A stretch of DNA of 64,000 bases from Brevibacterium sp. HMSC07C04 (GTDB lineage Bacteria > Actinomycetota > Actinomycetes > Actinomycetales > Brevibacteriaceae), in NCBI RefSeq assembly GCF_001815905.1, contig NZ_KV823236.1:42846-106845 (forward strand), read 5' to 3'. A program made the position numbers and the translations under genes. How positions within the stretch are numbered: the first letter of the stretch is position 1; every line of letters begins with the position of its first letter. The notes below the pieces were generated by a model. The model had not been told where the DNA came from and did not search any database. It saw only the letters and a list, made by a program, of their open reading frames with translations. Positions 8,821 to 18,141 of this stretch are shown here, piece after piece.

Positions 8821-10338
8821 GTGGACGCAGCGACAGCGCACTTTCGACTGGCTGAGGCACTCGAGAAACTGGACGATGTGCTCGGTCCTCTGGGCCGGAC
8901 CTTCGCCGATGCCGGTTTTGAACTGGCTCTTGTGGGCGGTTCTGTGCGCGACGCTCTGCTGGGCCGGGACATGCCGGACCTCGATTTCACGACTGACGCC
9001 AGGCCGGATGACATTGTGCGGCTGATCCGCGACCTGGCGGACACGTGGTGGGATATCGGCAAGAAGTTCGGGACCATCGGGATGGTCAAGAAGGGTCGGC
9101 AGATTGAGATCACCACCTACCGTGCGGAAGCCTATGATTCCGAGTCCCGCAAGCCGGCAGTGGCGTTCGGAGACAACCTCGATGACGATCTTGTGCGCCG
9201 CGATTTCACTATCGGGGCGATGGCCGTTCGCCTGCCCGGAGGTGTTTTCGTCGATCCCTTTGGCGGGCTTGACGACCTGACCGCCGGGAAGATTCGCACT
9301 CCCGGAAAAGCGGAGGACTCCTTCAGCGACGACCCGCTGCGCATGATGCGCGCGGCCCGCTTCACTTCTCAGCTGGACTTCGAGCTCGCCGATGACGTCC
9401 GTGAAGCCATGACCGATATGGCCGGGCGAATGGACATTGTGTCGGCCGAGCGGATCAAAGACGAACTGGTCAAGCTCATCTGCGGAAAAGCACCGTGGAA
9501 GGGCATTGACCTGCTTGTTGTCACGGGCCTTGCAGATGTTTTTCTGCCCGAGGTTGCGCGCCTGCGGGAAGAAAAGGACGAACACGGTCGCCACAAGGAC
9601 GTCTACCGGCATTCGCTGACGGTGCTGCGCCAGGCCGTTGAACTCGAAGAGCGCTACGCCCGCAAGCAGGCCGAAGCAGATGCCGCGGCGGCAGAAGACG
9701 ACGAAGCGGACGAACCGCTGCCGGCCGATTCGCAGCTGCGGATTTCGGTCCCGGACTTCACGGTTCGCTTTGCCGCTCTCATGCACGACATCGGCAAACC
9801 CGACACCCGCCGCTTTGAACCCAACGGCGCGGTCACCTTCTACCACCACGATGTTGTCGGCGCGAAGCTTGTGCGCAAGAGGATGCGCGCACTCGCCTTC
9901 GACAACGCAACCACCAAGCGGGTGGCCCGCCTGGTGGAGCTGCACCTGCGCTTCTACGGCTACGGCGACGCCGGCTGGACCGATTCTGCAGTCCGCCGCT
10001 ACGTCACTGATGCCGGCGACCAGCTGACCCGCCTGCACATTCTCACCCGCAGCGACGTCACCACCCGCAACAGGCGCAAAGCAGACCGTTTGGCGCGGGC
10101 CTACGACGACCTCGAACGGCGTATCGAAAACCTGCAGCGACAGGAAAAACTCGACGCCATCCGGCCTGACCTGGACGGACAGCAGATCATGCAGATTCTG
10201 GGCATCGCACCCGGGCCGGTTGTAGGCCGGGCGTACAAGCACATGTTGGAGCTGCGGATGGAGAACGGGCCAACCGATTTCGACACGGCCAAGGCTGCTC
10301 TGCTGGCCTGGTGGGCAGGACAGCCGGAAGCGGGCTAG
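8821..10338 (+). CDS. pcnA: CCA tRNA nucleotidyltransferase
   Basis: 505-aa class II tRNA nucleotidyltransferase/poly(A) polymerase family enzyme, which builds or repairs the 3' CCA end of tRNA. The N-terminal palm carries LVGGSVRDALLG and the metal-binding DLDF. An HD domain follows in the second half (MHDIGKPDTRRF, then YHHDVVG), typical of actinobacterial PcnA. A charged Ala/Glu/Asp insertion (about residues 278-302, AEADAAAAEDDEADE) precedes the HD domain. Start GTG 8821 is chosen over an in-frame GTG at 8776 because AAGGAGG ends 5 bp before it. Divergent from the Nudix gene. Confidence 0.95.
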   Translation: MDAATAHFRLAEALEKLDDVLGPLGRTFADAGFELALVGGSVRDALLGRDMPDLDFTTDARPDDIVRLIRDLADTWWDIGKKFGTIGMVKKGRQIEITTYRAEAYDSESRKPAVAFGDNLDDDLVRRDFTIGAMAVRLPGGVFVDPFGGLDDLTAGKIRTPGKAEDSFSDDPLRMMRAARFTSQLDFELADDVREAMTDMAGRMDIVSAERIKDELVKLICGKAPWKGIDLLVVTGLADVFLPEVARLREEKDEHGRHKDVYRHSLTVLRQAVELEERYARKQAEADAAAAEDDEADEPLPADSQLRISVPDFTVRFAALMHDIGKPDTRRFEPNGAVTFYHHDVVGAKLVRKRMRALAFDNATTKRVARLVELHLRFYGYGDAGWTDSAVRRYVTDAGDQLTRLHILTRSDVTTRNRRKADRLARAYDDLERRIENLQRQEKLDAIRPDLDGQQIMQILGIAPGPVVGRAYKHMLELRMENGPTDFDTAKAALLAWWAGQPEAG

Positions 10339-10384
10339 TCTTAGACCTGGCAAAGAGGCCCAGATCACAGAAGGAGAACCCCAT

Positions 10385-12097
10385 ATGGGCGACGTCACCA
10401 CCACTTTCCGCGAAGCTCGCGACACGCTTCTGCGGTATCGGACCGACCTCGAAGCAGCCCGCCGGGAATTCACCTGGCCGCGCTTTGAGGAGTTCAACTT
10501 CGCACTGGACTGGTTCGACCAGGTAGCTGACGGCAACGACAATCCCGCGCTGTGGATCGTCGAAGAAGACGGTCAGGAGAACATCTACTCCTATGACAAG
10601 CTGCGCCGTCGCTCCAACCAGGTGGCCAACTTCCTCCGCGAAGCCGGTGTGAAGCGCGGCGATCACGTCATGGTCATGCTCAACAACCAGGTTGAGCTGT
10701 GGGAGACCATGCTCGCCGGCATCAAACTCGGTGCTGTCCTGATGCCCACCACCGTGCAGCTGGGCCCCATCGATCTGCAGGACCGCGCCGACCGCGGCAA
10801 AGCGCAGTACGTCGTCGTCGAAGGCCCTTCGGCTTCGAAATTCGACGATGTCGCAGTCGACCTCAAGCGGATCGTCGTCGGCGGCGAACCCCAGCGCGAA
10901 CAGGACCTCGCCTACGCAGACTCGACCGGCGCCTCGGAAGACTTCCAGGCTGACGGCGTGACAAAAGCCGACGACCTCCTGCTGCTGTACTTCACGTCCG
11001 GCACCACGTCGAAGGCGAAAATGGTCGCCCACACCCACACCTCGTACCCGGTGGGACACCTGTCGACCATGTACTGGATCGGCATGGAGCCCGGCGATAT
11101 TCACCTCAACATCTCCTCACCCGGATGGGCCAAGCACGCGTGGTCGAACCTGTTCACCCCGCTGATCGCAGAATCGTGCATCTTCATCTACAACTACGCC
11201 CGCTTCGACGCGGCAGCGCTCATGAAGACCATGGAACGGGTCGGTGTCACCAGCTTCTGCGCTCCACCGACCGTGTGGCGCATGCTCATCCACGCCGATC
11301 TCAGCCTGCTGCCCACCCCGCCGCAGAAGACCATGTCAGCCGGCGAACCGCTGAACCCGGAAGTCATTTCGCGCGTTCGCGCCGAATGGGGCACCGACAT
11401 CCGCGACGGCTTCGGCCAGACCGAAACCACGCTCATGGTGGGCAATTCCCCCGGTCAGGAAATGGTCCCCGGATCCATGGGCCGCCCGCTGCCCGGCTAT
11501 GACATCGTGCTGCGCGACCCTGCCACCGGCGAACTCGGCGACGAAGGCGAAGTGTGCGCTGTTCTCGACCCGCGCCCGGTCGGCATCACCCAGGGCTACT
11601 GGGGTGACGAAGTCAAAACCGCAGAAGCCTTCTACGACGGCGTATTCCACACCGGGGATGTCGCAGCAAAAGACGAAAACGGCTACATCACATTCGTGGG
11701 TCGAGCCGATGACGTGTTCAAGGCAAGCGACTACCGACTGTCGCCGTTCGAACTCGAATCCGCACTCATCGAACACGAAGCGGTTGCCGAAGCTGCAGTC
11801 GTTCCATCACCGGACCCAGTGCGCCTAGCAGTGCCGAAGGCGTATGTCGTCCTCGCCCCGGGCTGGGAGCCCACTGCGGCCACCGCGGAATCGATTCTGA
11901 AGTTCTGCCGCGAAACGCTCGCACCCTATAAGCGCATCCGCCGCATTGAGTTCACGGAACTGCCCAAGACCATTTCCGGAAAAATCCGCCGTGTTGAGCT
12001 GCGCACCCGCGAACTCGAACTCCACCCCGAATTCGGCGAAGCCACCGTCACCGCTCAGGAATGGGCAGACACGGACTTTCCCGGACTCAAAGGCTGA
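10385..12097 (+). CDS. AMP-dependent acyl-CoA synthetase (ACSM/acetyl-CoA synthetase-like)
   Basis: 570-aa adenylate-forming enzyme that activates a carboxylic acid to acyl-AMP and then acyl-CoA. All core motifs are present: the P-loop-like YFTSGTTSKAKMVAHTH, GFGQTETT, FHTGDVAAKDENGYITFVG, and the C-terminal PKTISGKIRR with its catalytic lysine. The helical N-terminus (FTWPRFEEFNFALDWFD) and SSPGWAKHAWSNLFTPL resemble medium-chain acyl-CoA synthetases rather than true acetyl-CoA synthetase; the substrate remains inferred. A clear AAGGAG precedes ATG 10385. It stands alone between pcnA and a strong terminator. Confidence 0.88.
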   Translation: MGDVTTTFREARDTLLRYRTDLEAARREFTWPRFEEFNFALDWFDQVADGNDNPALWIVEEDGQENIYSYDKLRRRSNQVANFLREAGVKRGDHVMVMLNNQVELWETMLAGIKLGAVLMPTTVQLGPIDLQDRADRGKAQYVVVEGPSASKFDDVAVDLKRIVVGGEPQREQDLAYADSTGASEDFQADGVTKADDLLLLYFTSGTTSKAKMVAHTHTSYPVGHLSTMYWIGMEPGDIHLNISSPGWAKHAWSNLFTPLIAESCIFIYNYARFDAAALMKTMERVGVTSFCAPPTVWRMLIHADLSLLPTPPQKTMSAGEPLNPEVISRVRAEWGTDIRDGFGQTETTLMVGNSPGQEMVPGSMGRPLPGYDIVLRDPATGELGDEGEVCAVLDPRPVGITQGYWGDEVKTAEAFYDGVFHTGDVAAKDENGYITFVGRADDVFKASDYRLSPFELESALIEHEAVAEAAVVPSPDPVRLAVPKAYVVLAPGWEPTAATAESILKFCRETLAPYKRIRRIEFTELPKTISGKIRRVELRTRELELHPEFGEATVTAQEWADTDFPGLKG

Positions 12098-12159
12098 ACC
12101 GCCTCTACTGAAGAACCCTGAACCGCCGGGCGTGACAGCGCTCGTGTGATCAGATCAGT

Positions 12160-12197
12160 GCCGACGGCCGGTGCCCTGCGCACCGGCCGTCGGCTTT
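12160..12197 (+). terminator. Rho-independent terminator after acyl-CoA synthetase gene
   Basis: Perfect 14-bp GC-rich stem (12160-12173 with 12181-12194), 7-nt loop, then TTT. The T tract is short, but stem strength and position 63 bp after the stop support termination. The rest of 12098-12368 shows nothing else definite. Confidence 0.75.
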
Positions 12198-12368
12198 GCC
12201 ACTCGGGCAGCACCCGGGTGAGACGCTAGCGGCAGCCGGCGGCGCCTCGTGATTGAGATGCGTCACAGAAGAAGACACGGCAGAATGAAATTCGGCACAT
12301 TTTTAGGACGACTCACAGTGAACTGTGGTTGACTGAAATGATTTGATTTGTCGTATTGGGGGAAAACT

Positions 12369-14648
12369 GTGTCCACTGCTCAGCGAAAGGCAGCGGCAAA
12401 GAGTTCCAGTGCCAGCCGCTTCCTCAACTATCCGAGGAGGAACAAACAGGGCTGGACGCGATGGCTGCCGTCCGCTCGCCTGTGGGGCCTCGGCCTGCTC
12501 GGTGCACTCCTGCTGGCAATTGCCGGCTTCACCGTCGGCTACGCGCTCACACCCATCCCAGAGCCGAACGCGCAGGCCGCAGGTCAGACCTCGTACGTCT
12601 ACTACAAGGGCGGTGACGATGTCATCGGCACCTTCAAGGACCAAAACCGCAAGATCCTCAAACCCGACGAGATCTCGCCGAACATGGCGCACGCTGCCCA
12701 GGCCGCCGAAGACAAGAGCTTCTACGAAAACCGCGGCATTTCGATCAAGGGCATCTTCCGCGCCGCGGTCGGCATCGTCACCAACGACTACGCCGGCGGT
12801 GGTTCGTCAATCACCCAGCAGTACGTCAAGAACTACTACCTGACGAACGAATTCTCCTTAAAGCGCAAGGTCAAGGAGATGTTCATCGCCATCAAGCTGG
12901 ACCAGGAACTGTCCAAGGACCAGATTATGGCGAACTACCTCAACACCATCTACCTGGGCCGTCGTGCCTATGGAGTAGAGGTGGCCTCACAGTCCTACTT
13001 CGACAAGGACGCCAAGGACCTCACGGTCGAAGAAGCTGCGGCATTCGCAGCGATGATTCAGACGCCGGGGGCAAAAGACCCGGCCGAAGATCCCTCGCGC
13101 CTGCAGGACCGCTTCGACTACGTGATCGAAAACATGGTCGACCTGGACTACTTGACGCAGGAAGAAGCAGACCAGATGGAACTGCCCAAGTTCCACAAAC
13201 CCAAATCAGACAACGAACGCAAGGGCCAAACCGGCTATCTGATGGATTCGGTGCGCCACGAACTGAAGACCAACGCAGGCCTCACCGACGAACAGATTGA
13301 CCGCGGCGGACTGCAGATTCACACCGGTATTGACAAGAAGATGATGAAATCGGCGGTCGAATCCGTGGAAGACCTGCCGAAACTCAAATCCGGGATGCAC
13401 GTAGGGCTGTCCTCCGTGGACCCCAAGACCGGCCAAATCCGTGCAATCTACGGCGGCAAGAACTACTTCAAACGGATGCACAACTCATCCACGCAGGACA
13501 CCGCGCAAGCCGGTTCGACGTTCAAACCGTTCACCCTGGTGGCGGGCCTGGAAAACGGCTTCCGGCTCAATGACTCGTTCACCGGTTCGCCGCAGACCTT
13601 CCAGCTGCCCGGCGGGGGTACATGGGCGCCGCAGAACTACGGCGGCAAGACCTACGGCCAGGTCACACTGCTGAAGGCAACCCAGAACTCGATCAACACC
13701 GCCTACGCCCAGCTCAACATCGACGTGGGACCGGAGAAGACCAAGGACGTCGCCGTGCGCGCCGGGCTGCCGGAGGACACGCAGGGCCTGGACTCCAACG
13801 CCTCGAACGTGCTCGGCACCGCCAGCCCCACGACCCTGCAGATGGCCAGCGCATTTGCGACTTTCGCCGCTGAGGGTGTTCACCGCACACCGCACTTTGT
13901 GGTCAAAACGGTCGACCCCGACGGCGAAACGATCTACGAGGCCGAAAATGAGGGCGAAAAGAAGTTCGACAAGAACGTCATGGCCGAAACAACCTACGCG
14001 CTGACCCAGGTGGTGCAGGGCGGTTCTGCCAGCTACGCCTCGAACCTGGGTCGTCCCGTTGCAGGCAAGACGGGTACGTCGAATGATTCGAAGTCGGCCT
14101 GGTTCGTCGGCTACACCCCGCAGCTGGCGACAGCCGTGTCGATCTTCCGGTATGACGACAAGGGCGTTCCCATTGACATTGGGTCCTACGGCGGACGCGG
14201 GTCGATTACCGGTGGTTCGTACCCCACGATTGCGTGGACGAAATACATGCAGGGGGCTATGAAGGGCATGGATGTCGAGCAGTTCCCCGAGCGGGGCGAA
14301 CTGCCGAATGTCCAAAAGCCGGAGAACAAGAGCGGCGGTTCGCGCGAAGTTCCCCAACAGCCGCGCAATACCGAGCGCCCGCGGACCGGGCCTCGGGATG
14401 AAGGCGGCAGCGAAAAACAGCCGAAGGAAACTAAGGCTCCGGAAATCAACACCCCGGACGAAGAGTCGAGTCCCGAAAAGGGCCGACAGCTGGAACGCCC
14501 AACCGAGCTGCCGGACGAAATCGAAAAGCGGAACCCGCAGGACCCCAAGGAGCGCGAGCAGCCGCAACCGGAGCAGCACAAGAAGGAGAAGCGCAAGAAG
14601 GACGACCCGCCGAAGAACCCCAACCCGGATTCGCAGGGCGGCAACTGA
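12369..14648 (+). CDS. ponA: Class A penicillin-binding protein (transglycosylase/transpeptidase)
   Basis: Bifunctional peptidoglycan polymerase of 759 aa. A basic cytoplasmic N-terminus is followed by one transmembrane helix (LWGLGLLGALLLAIAGFTVG). A GT51 glycosyltransferase domain carries EDKSFYENRG and GGSSITQQ. The transpeptidase domain has SxxK in AGSTFKPF, a possible SxN in QNSIN, and KTG in GKTGTSN. The last 110 residues are a Pro/Glu/Lys-rich disordered tail, predicted extracellular. The position before a GT87-like gene and rpsF-ssb matches ponA1 of mycobacteria. GTG 12369 preceded by GGGGG at 6 bp is preferred over TTG 12348. A TTGACT at 12329-12334 may be part of its promoter, but no good -10 is seen. 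Confidence 0.93.
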   Translation: MSTAQRKAAAKSSSASRFLNYPRRNKQGWTRWLPSARLWGLGLLGALLLAIAGFTVGYALTPIPEPNAQAAGQTSYVYYKGGDDVIGTFKDQNRKILKPDEISPNMAHAAQAAEDKSFYENRGISIKGIFRAAVGIVTNDYAGGGSSITQQYVKNYYLTNEFSLKRKVKEMFIAIKLDQELSKDQIMANYLNTIYLGRRAYGVEVASQSYFDKDAKDLTVEEAAAFAAMIQTPGAKDPAEDPSRLQDRFDYVIENMVDLDYLTQEEADQMELPKFHKPKSDNERKGQTGYLMDSVRHELKTNAGLTDEQIDRGGLQIHTGIDKKMMKSAVESVEDLPKLKSGMHVGLSSVDPKTGQIRAIYGGKNYFKRMHNSSTQDTAQAGSTFKPFTLVAGLENGFRLNDSFTGSPQTFQLPGGGTWAPQNYGGKTYGQVTLLKATQNSINTAYAQLNIDVGPEKTKDVAVRAGLPEDTQGLDSNASNVLGTASPTTLQMASAFATFAAEGVHRTPHFVVKTVDPDGETIYEAENEGEKKFDKNVMAETTYALTQVVQGGSASYASNLGRPVAGKTGTSNDSKSAWFVGYTPQLATAVSIFRYDDKGVPIDIGSYGGRGSITGGSYPTIAWTKYMQGAMKGMDVEQFPERGELPNVQKPENKSGGSREVPQQPRNTERPRTGPRDEGGSEKQPKETKAPEINTPDEESSPEKGRQLERPTELPDEIEKRNPQDPKEREQPQPEQHKKEKRKKDDPPKNPNPDSQGGN

Positions 14649-14651
14649 CCC

Positions 14652-15938
14652 GTGCGCTCACCGGCTGATGTCGCAGCGCCCCTGCTCGGGGGAGGTCGGG
14701 GAAAGTTCCTCGGCGCCCCCGGCAGGGCGTATCTGCGCTTTCAGGGTGCAGCGGCGATTGCCCTGCTGGGGTGCGTGGGCCTGGCCGGCATTCTGCGTCA
14801 GGTGCCGTGTATTGCCGCAGGGTGGGGCATGCCGCATGCCTCCTACCGCATGTGTGCGTCGCCTATCGCCAACGGGCTGCTGGGCACCGGGTGGCCGCAA
14901 GCGCCGGGCCGCACTGGCACTGCGCTGACCGGACCTGCTGCCGAGTGGTTCGTATTCGGATTCGGCGCCGCTTTCTCCCCGACAGTGAGCATGGCGATTC
15001 TGCTGGTTCTCAACTTCGCTGCGCTTCTGCTGGCGGGCATGGCCCTTCTGCAGCTGCTGGGGGACCGGTCGTGGTTTGCCGTGTTTGCGCTGTCGCCCGT
15101 GGTGTTCTTTTCCATTGGGCAGTCGCTTGACCCGGTGGGACTTGCTCTGGCCCTGTGGGCACTCGTGCTGGTTGGGGAAGGCCGTGTGGCGGATGCCGAG
15201 GTGCCCTCTGCGAAGGGGCCGTCTGGCAAGGGGCTCTCTGCGAAAGGGCCGGAGCGCAAGCCGCTGGCGCCTCTGGCGGTGGTGGCGATCATGTTCGCTC
15301 TGGCCGCTGTCATCAGCCCGCTGGCTGTTGTCGTGGTCATCGGATGGTGCATTTCCGCGATGCTGCGCGGCTTCACACAGTCGGCTCTGACCGTCACGGG
15401 ACTGTTCATGGTTGCCCTGGGGGCGCTGGTAGTGGTCGACGGCAGGATCATCGGGCGAATCCAGGTGTGGCTGACCGACGGCATTGACCGCGGCTCGCTC
15501 TACTCGCTGGCGGCCTACCGTGTTGAGAGTGCAGTTCTCAACACGTCGGCGCTGATCGTGTTCATTGCGGCGGTGGCGATCGCGGCTCTTGTGCTCTTCC
15601 TGCGTGGAGGCACCCGCGCCGACCCCTTGTCGATAACAGCGATGCTGTTGGCAGCGGCACTGTTGACGGCGCCTCGTGCCGGTGTGGGGGAGGCCCTGTG
15701 GCTGGTGCCGTTTGCAGCGGCAGCCGTGCACAGCCTCGTCCTGCATTTCTTCTGGATGCTGTCCGAGGCCGCGCTGTTCATCGCGGTCAACCTGTCAGAC
15801 GCCGATGCAATCGACCCCGGCAAGGGGCTCGCACCGGGATGGCTGTTTGTATTCACGGCGCTGCGCTGGATGGCAATCGCAGGCCTGTTGGTGTGGCTGC
15901 TTGCCGCAAAGTGGCGCAAAATCAGAGTCAACGACTAA
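14652..15938 (+). CDS. Polytopic membrane protein at the Rv0051 position (GT87-like?)
   Basis: 428-aa integral membrane protein with about 9-10 hydrophobic helices, beginning 3 bp after ponA and thus likely in one operon with it. Mycobacterial Rv0051, a GT87/DUF2029-type predicted mannosyl- or glycosyltransferase, occupies the same place between ponA1 and rpsF, so orthology is likely. I do not see a clear catalytic Asp motif, so activity is unassigned. A cytoplasmic loop near residues 185-205 contains an imperfect internal repeat (SAKGPSGKGLSAKGP) that looks like recent triplet-scale expansion. Start GTG 14652. Confidence 0.6.
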   Translation: MRSPADVAAPLLGGGRGKFLGAPGRAYLRFQGAAAIALLGCVGLAGILRQVPCIAAGWGMPHASYRMCASPIANGLLGTGWPQAPGRTGTALTGPAAEWFVFGFGAAFSPTVSMAILLVLNFAALLLAGMALLQLLGDRSWFAVFALSPVVFFSIGQSLDPVGLALALWALVLVGEGRVADAEVPSAKGPSGKGLSAKGPERKPLAPLAVVAIMFALAAVISPLAVVVVIGWCISAMLRGFTQSALTVTGLFMVALGALVVVDGRIIGRIQVWLTDGIDRGSLYSLAAYRVESAVLNTSALIVFIAAVAIAALVLFLRGGTRADPLSITAMLLAAALLTAPRAGVGEALWLVPFAAAAVHSLVLHFFWMLSEAALFIAVNLSDADAIDPGKGLAPGWLFVFTALRWMAIAGLLVWLLAAKWRKIRVND

Positions 15939-16056
15939 GATGGAACGGCTTGTGTCATGGGCTCAGTGTAGAACTGGGCTATGACGGAAGCACTGCACAT
16001 ACCCTCCTGCCATGGAAAGACCATGGCCGCTTCAGACCAAAGGAGGTGGGTTACAC

Positions 16057-16347
16057 GTGCGTAAGTACGAGCTCATGCTCATTCTGGAACCGGAACTCGA
16101 AGAGCGTTCCGTGGACTCCACTGTTGAAAACCTGCTCAAGGTCGTTGCCGCTGACGGCGGAACGGTCGACAACGTGGACGTGTGGGGCCGCCGTCGCTTC
16201 GCCTACGAAATCAACAAGAAGACCGAAGGCTACTACGTAGTCGTCGACTTCACCGCGAAGCCGGAAACCTCACACGAACTCGACCGCCAGCTCGGCCTCA
16301 ACGAGGCTGTTCTGCGCACCAAGATCCTTCGTCCCGAAGCTCAGTAA
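16057..16347 (+). CDS. rpsF: 30S ribosomal protein S6
   Basis: 96 aa, usual S6 length. It begins [15 protein letters not shown] and contains [19 protein letters not shown], characteristic of bacterial S6, which binds S18 and 16S rRNA on the 30S platform. Start GTG 16057 is chosen because AAAGGAGG lies 8 bp upstream; an in-frame ATG at 16012 has no such site. First gene of rpsF-ssb-rpsR-rplI. Confidence 0.97.
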   Translation: MRKYELMLILEPELEERSVDSTVENLLKVVAADGGTVDNVDVWGRRRFAYEINKKTEGYYVVVDFTAKPETSHELDRQLGLNEAVLRTKILRPEAQ

Positions 16348-16388
16348 TCACTTTCGAACAACAGACAGCGTTCAGCTAAGGAGTCAGA

Positions 16389-17003
16389 ATGGCCGGAGAT
16401 CCAGTAATCACACTCGTCGGCAACCTCACCTCGGACCCTGAACTTCGGTTCACGCCCAACGGTGCTGCGGTTGCCAACTTCACGGTCGCTTCGACTCCTC
16501 GCATGTTCGACCGCAAAGCCGGCGAATTCCGCGACGGTGAAACCCTCTTCATGCGCTGCTCCCTGTGGCGCGATGCCGCTGAAAACGTAGCTGAATCACT
16601 CAGCCGCGGCACCCGCGTGATCGTTCAGGGGCGGCTGAAGTCGCGTTCTTTCGACACGAAGGAAGGCGAGCGTCGCACCGTTATGGAACTCGACGTCGAC
16701 GAAATCGGCCCCAGCCTGCGCTTCGCAAAAGCACAGGTGTCCAAGGTCGAACGCTCTGGTGGATTCCAGGGCGGCGGTCAGCAAGGCGGTTATGGCGGCG
16801 GTCAGGGCTATGGCGGCCAGCAGACCGGCGGCGGTTGGGGCCAGCAGGGCGGACAGCCCGGTGGTGGCCAGGGCGGCTACGGCGGTGGTCAGCAAGGCGG
16901 CTTCGGCGGCCAGCAGAATGACCCCTGGGCCGCATCCGATCCCAACCAGAATCAGGGCGGTGGCGGCTGGGGAAGCCCCACTGAAAGCGAACCCCCGTTC
17001 TGA
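16389..17003 (+). CDS. ssb: Single-stranded DNA-binding protein
   Basis: 204-aa SSB. The N-terminal OB fold (1-110) has [19 protein letters not shown] and [14 protein letters not shown]. The C-terminal half is an intrinsically disordered Gly/Gln repeat region (GGYGGGQ-type units), longer than in most SSBs. The C-terminal tip is SEPPF, which keeps the PPF end but has few of the acidic residues of the usual DDDIPF tip that docks replication and repair proteins. AAGGAG precedes ATG 16389. It sits between rpsF and rpsR as usual. Confidence 0.96.
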   Translation: MAGDPVITLVGNLTSDPELRFTPNGAAVANFTVASTPRMFDRKAGEFRDGETLFMRCSLWRDAAENVAESLSRGTRVIVQGRLKSRSFDTKEGERRTVMELDVDEIGPSLRFAKAQVSKVERSGGFQGGGQQGGYGGGQGYGGQQTGGGWGQQGGQPGGGQGGYGGGQQGGFGGQQNDPWAASDPNQNQGGGGWGSPTESEPPF

Positions 17004-17076
17004 TCCGCTGCTTGACTTCTAGCGTTTAGCTTCTGCGCCGTCTGTTTCGACGCATATTTTCAACAGGAGTTTAAAA

Positions 17077-17316
17077 ATGGCAAAGCCGGAAATCCGGAAG
17101 CCGGTGAAAAAGAAGGTTAACCCGCTGGGTGCGGGTGAGACCTCCTACATCGACTACAAAGACACTGCAACTCTGCGTAAGTTCATCTCCGACCGCGGCA
17201 AGATCCGTGCTCGCCGCGTCACGGGTGTGACTGTGCAGGAACAGCGCAAGATCGCCAAGGCTGTTAAGAACGCCCGCGAAATGGCGCTGCTGCCCTACAC
17301 GAGCTCAGCTCGCTGA
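17077..17316 (+). CDS. rpsR: 30S ribosomal protein S18
   Basis: 79 aa, normal length. Contains [26 protein letters not shown] and the conserved [19 protein letters not shown]. It binds S6 on the 30S subunit. The N-terminus ([16 protein letters not shown]) lacks a CxxC zinc motif, so this is the zinc-independent (C-minus) type. AGGAG precedes ATG 17077. Confidence 0.97.
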   Translation: MAKPEIRKPVKKKVNPLGAGETSYIDYKDTATLRKFISDRGKIRARRVTGVTVQEQRKIAKAVKNAREMALLPYTSSAR

Positions 17317-17333
17317 TCGGAGGGGTAACGAAA

Positions 17334-17792
17334 ATGGCAAACATCAAACTCATCCTGAATCAGGAAGTTGACCGCCTGGGCGCTGCTGGTGACGTCGTCA
17401 CCGTTCGCGCTGGCTACGCTCGCAACCTGCTTCTGCCCCGCGGTTGGGCTCAGCCCTGGACCGCAGGTGCCGAAAAGCAGGTTGAAGCACTGCGCAAGGC
17501 ACGTCAGGCTCGTCAGATTGCTGACCGCGAAGAGGCAATCGCCCTTAAGGAAAAGCTTGAGGCGACCACCGCTCGCATCGAAATGAAGGCCGGCAAGGGC
17601 GGCCGTCTGTTCGGTGCCGTCACAACCACCGCAGTTGCTGACGCACTGAAGGAAGCCGTCGGTCACGAATTCGACCGCCGTCAGATCGCCCTGCCCAAGC
17701 ACATCAAGGAGGCCGGTTCCTACACCGCGACCGTCCGCGTGCACGACGAAATCACCGCGAACGCCAAGTTCGACGTGATCGGCAAGGCCTGA
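17334..17792 (+). CDS. rplI: 50S ribosomal protein L9
   Basis: 152 aa, normal L9 architecture: an N-terminal RNA-binding domain with KLILNQEVDRLGAAGDVV and VRAGYARNLLLPRGWA, a long connecting helix, and a C-terminal domain. Starts 17 bp after rpsR with GGAGGGG in the gap. A strong terminator follows, so the operon ends here; dnaB, often near rplI, is 14.5 kb further on. Confidence 0.97.
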   Translation: MANIKLILNQEVDRLGAAGDVVTVRAGYARNLLLPRGWAQPWTAGAEKQVEALRKARQARQIADREEAIALKEKLEATTARIEMKAGKGGRLFGAVTTTAVADALKEAVGHEFDRRQIALPKHIKEAGSYTATVRVHDEITANAKFDVIGKA

Positions 17793-17845
17793 TTTTGGCT
17801 TAGACGGGCCGGGGCGCTGAGTTGCAGCCTGCTGGCTTAAAGCAG

Positions 17846-17885
17846 AAGCCGGGATTGACACCGTTGGGTGTTGGTCCCGGCTTTT
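17846..17885 (+). terminator. Rho-independent terminator of the rpsF-rplI operon
   Basis: 9-bp outer stem AAGCCGGGA (17846-17854) with TCCCGGCTT (17875-17883), an inner CACC/GGTG pairing, and TTTT. It lies 54 bp after the rplI stop. Confidence 0.85.
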
Positions 17886-17947
17886 GCGTTGCGCGGGGTT
17901 GGTGGGTTGGGTTTGGGCTGGTTGGGTGGCGTTGCTGGGCTGGACTT

Positions 17948-17979
17948 GCGCTTTAATGCGCTTTTGCGCGTTAAAGCGC
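17948..17979. repeat. 32-bp near-perfect palindrome in the rplI-MFS gap
   Basis: GCGCTTTAA (17948-17956) and TTAAAGCGC (17971-17979) flank GCGC-TTTT-GCGC with one T/G mismatch pair. It is preceded (17886-17940) by a G/T-biased stretch of GGTTGGGT-like units and followed by related GCATTAGCGC and GCATTACTGCG sequence. The 349-bp gap 17793-18141 otherwise holds only the rplI terminator and the transporter leader. A regulator site, a second terminator hairpin or a dispersed repeat are all possible. Confidence 0.6.
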
Positions 17980-18141
17980 TGCATTAGCGCGTGACTTTGC
18001 ATTACTGCGTGAGTCTGGCCGTCGGAAGGGCCGCCACCACCGCCCGCAAGCCCGCCAAACGCCCACTACTCGGACACTTGCGCACACCAAGGCGTGATGT
18101 CTGCCACAATGAGCCGGTTAACAGAAAAGGGAAGGGCAACT

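Noticed and set aside
8254..10542. 762-codon open frame on the minus strand
   Set aside because: Only its last 161 codons (from 8739) are the Nudix gene. The rest is antisense to pcnA and the acyl-CoA synthetase start and has no protein-like features.
13485..14579. 364-codon frame antisense to ponA
   Set aside because: Leu/Arg-rich shadow of the PBP transpeptidase and tail.
16759..17022. Gly/Gln repeat DNA in ssb as a possible mobile or CRISPR-like repeat
   Set aside because: It is the coding region for the disordered SSB tail; repeats are codon-level GGQ/GGYG units, not spaced direct repeats.
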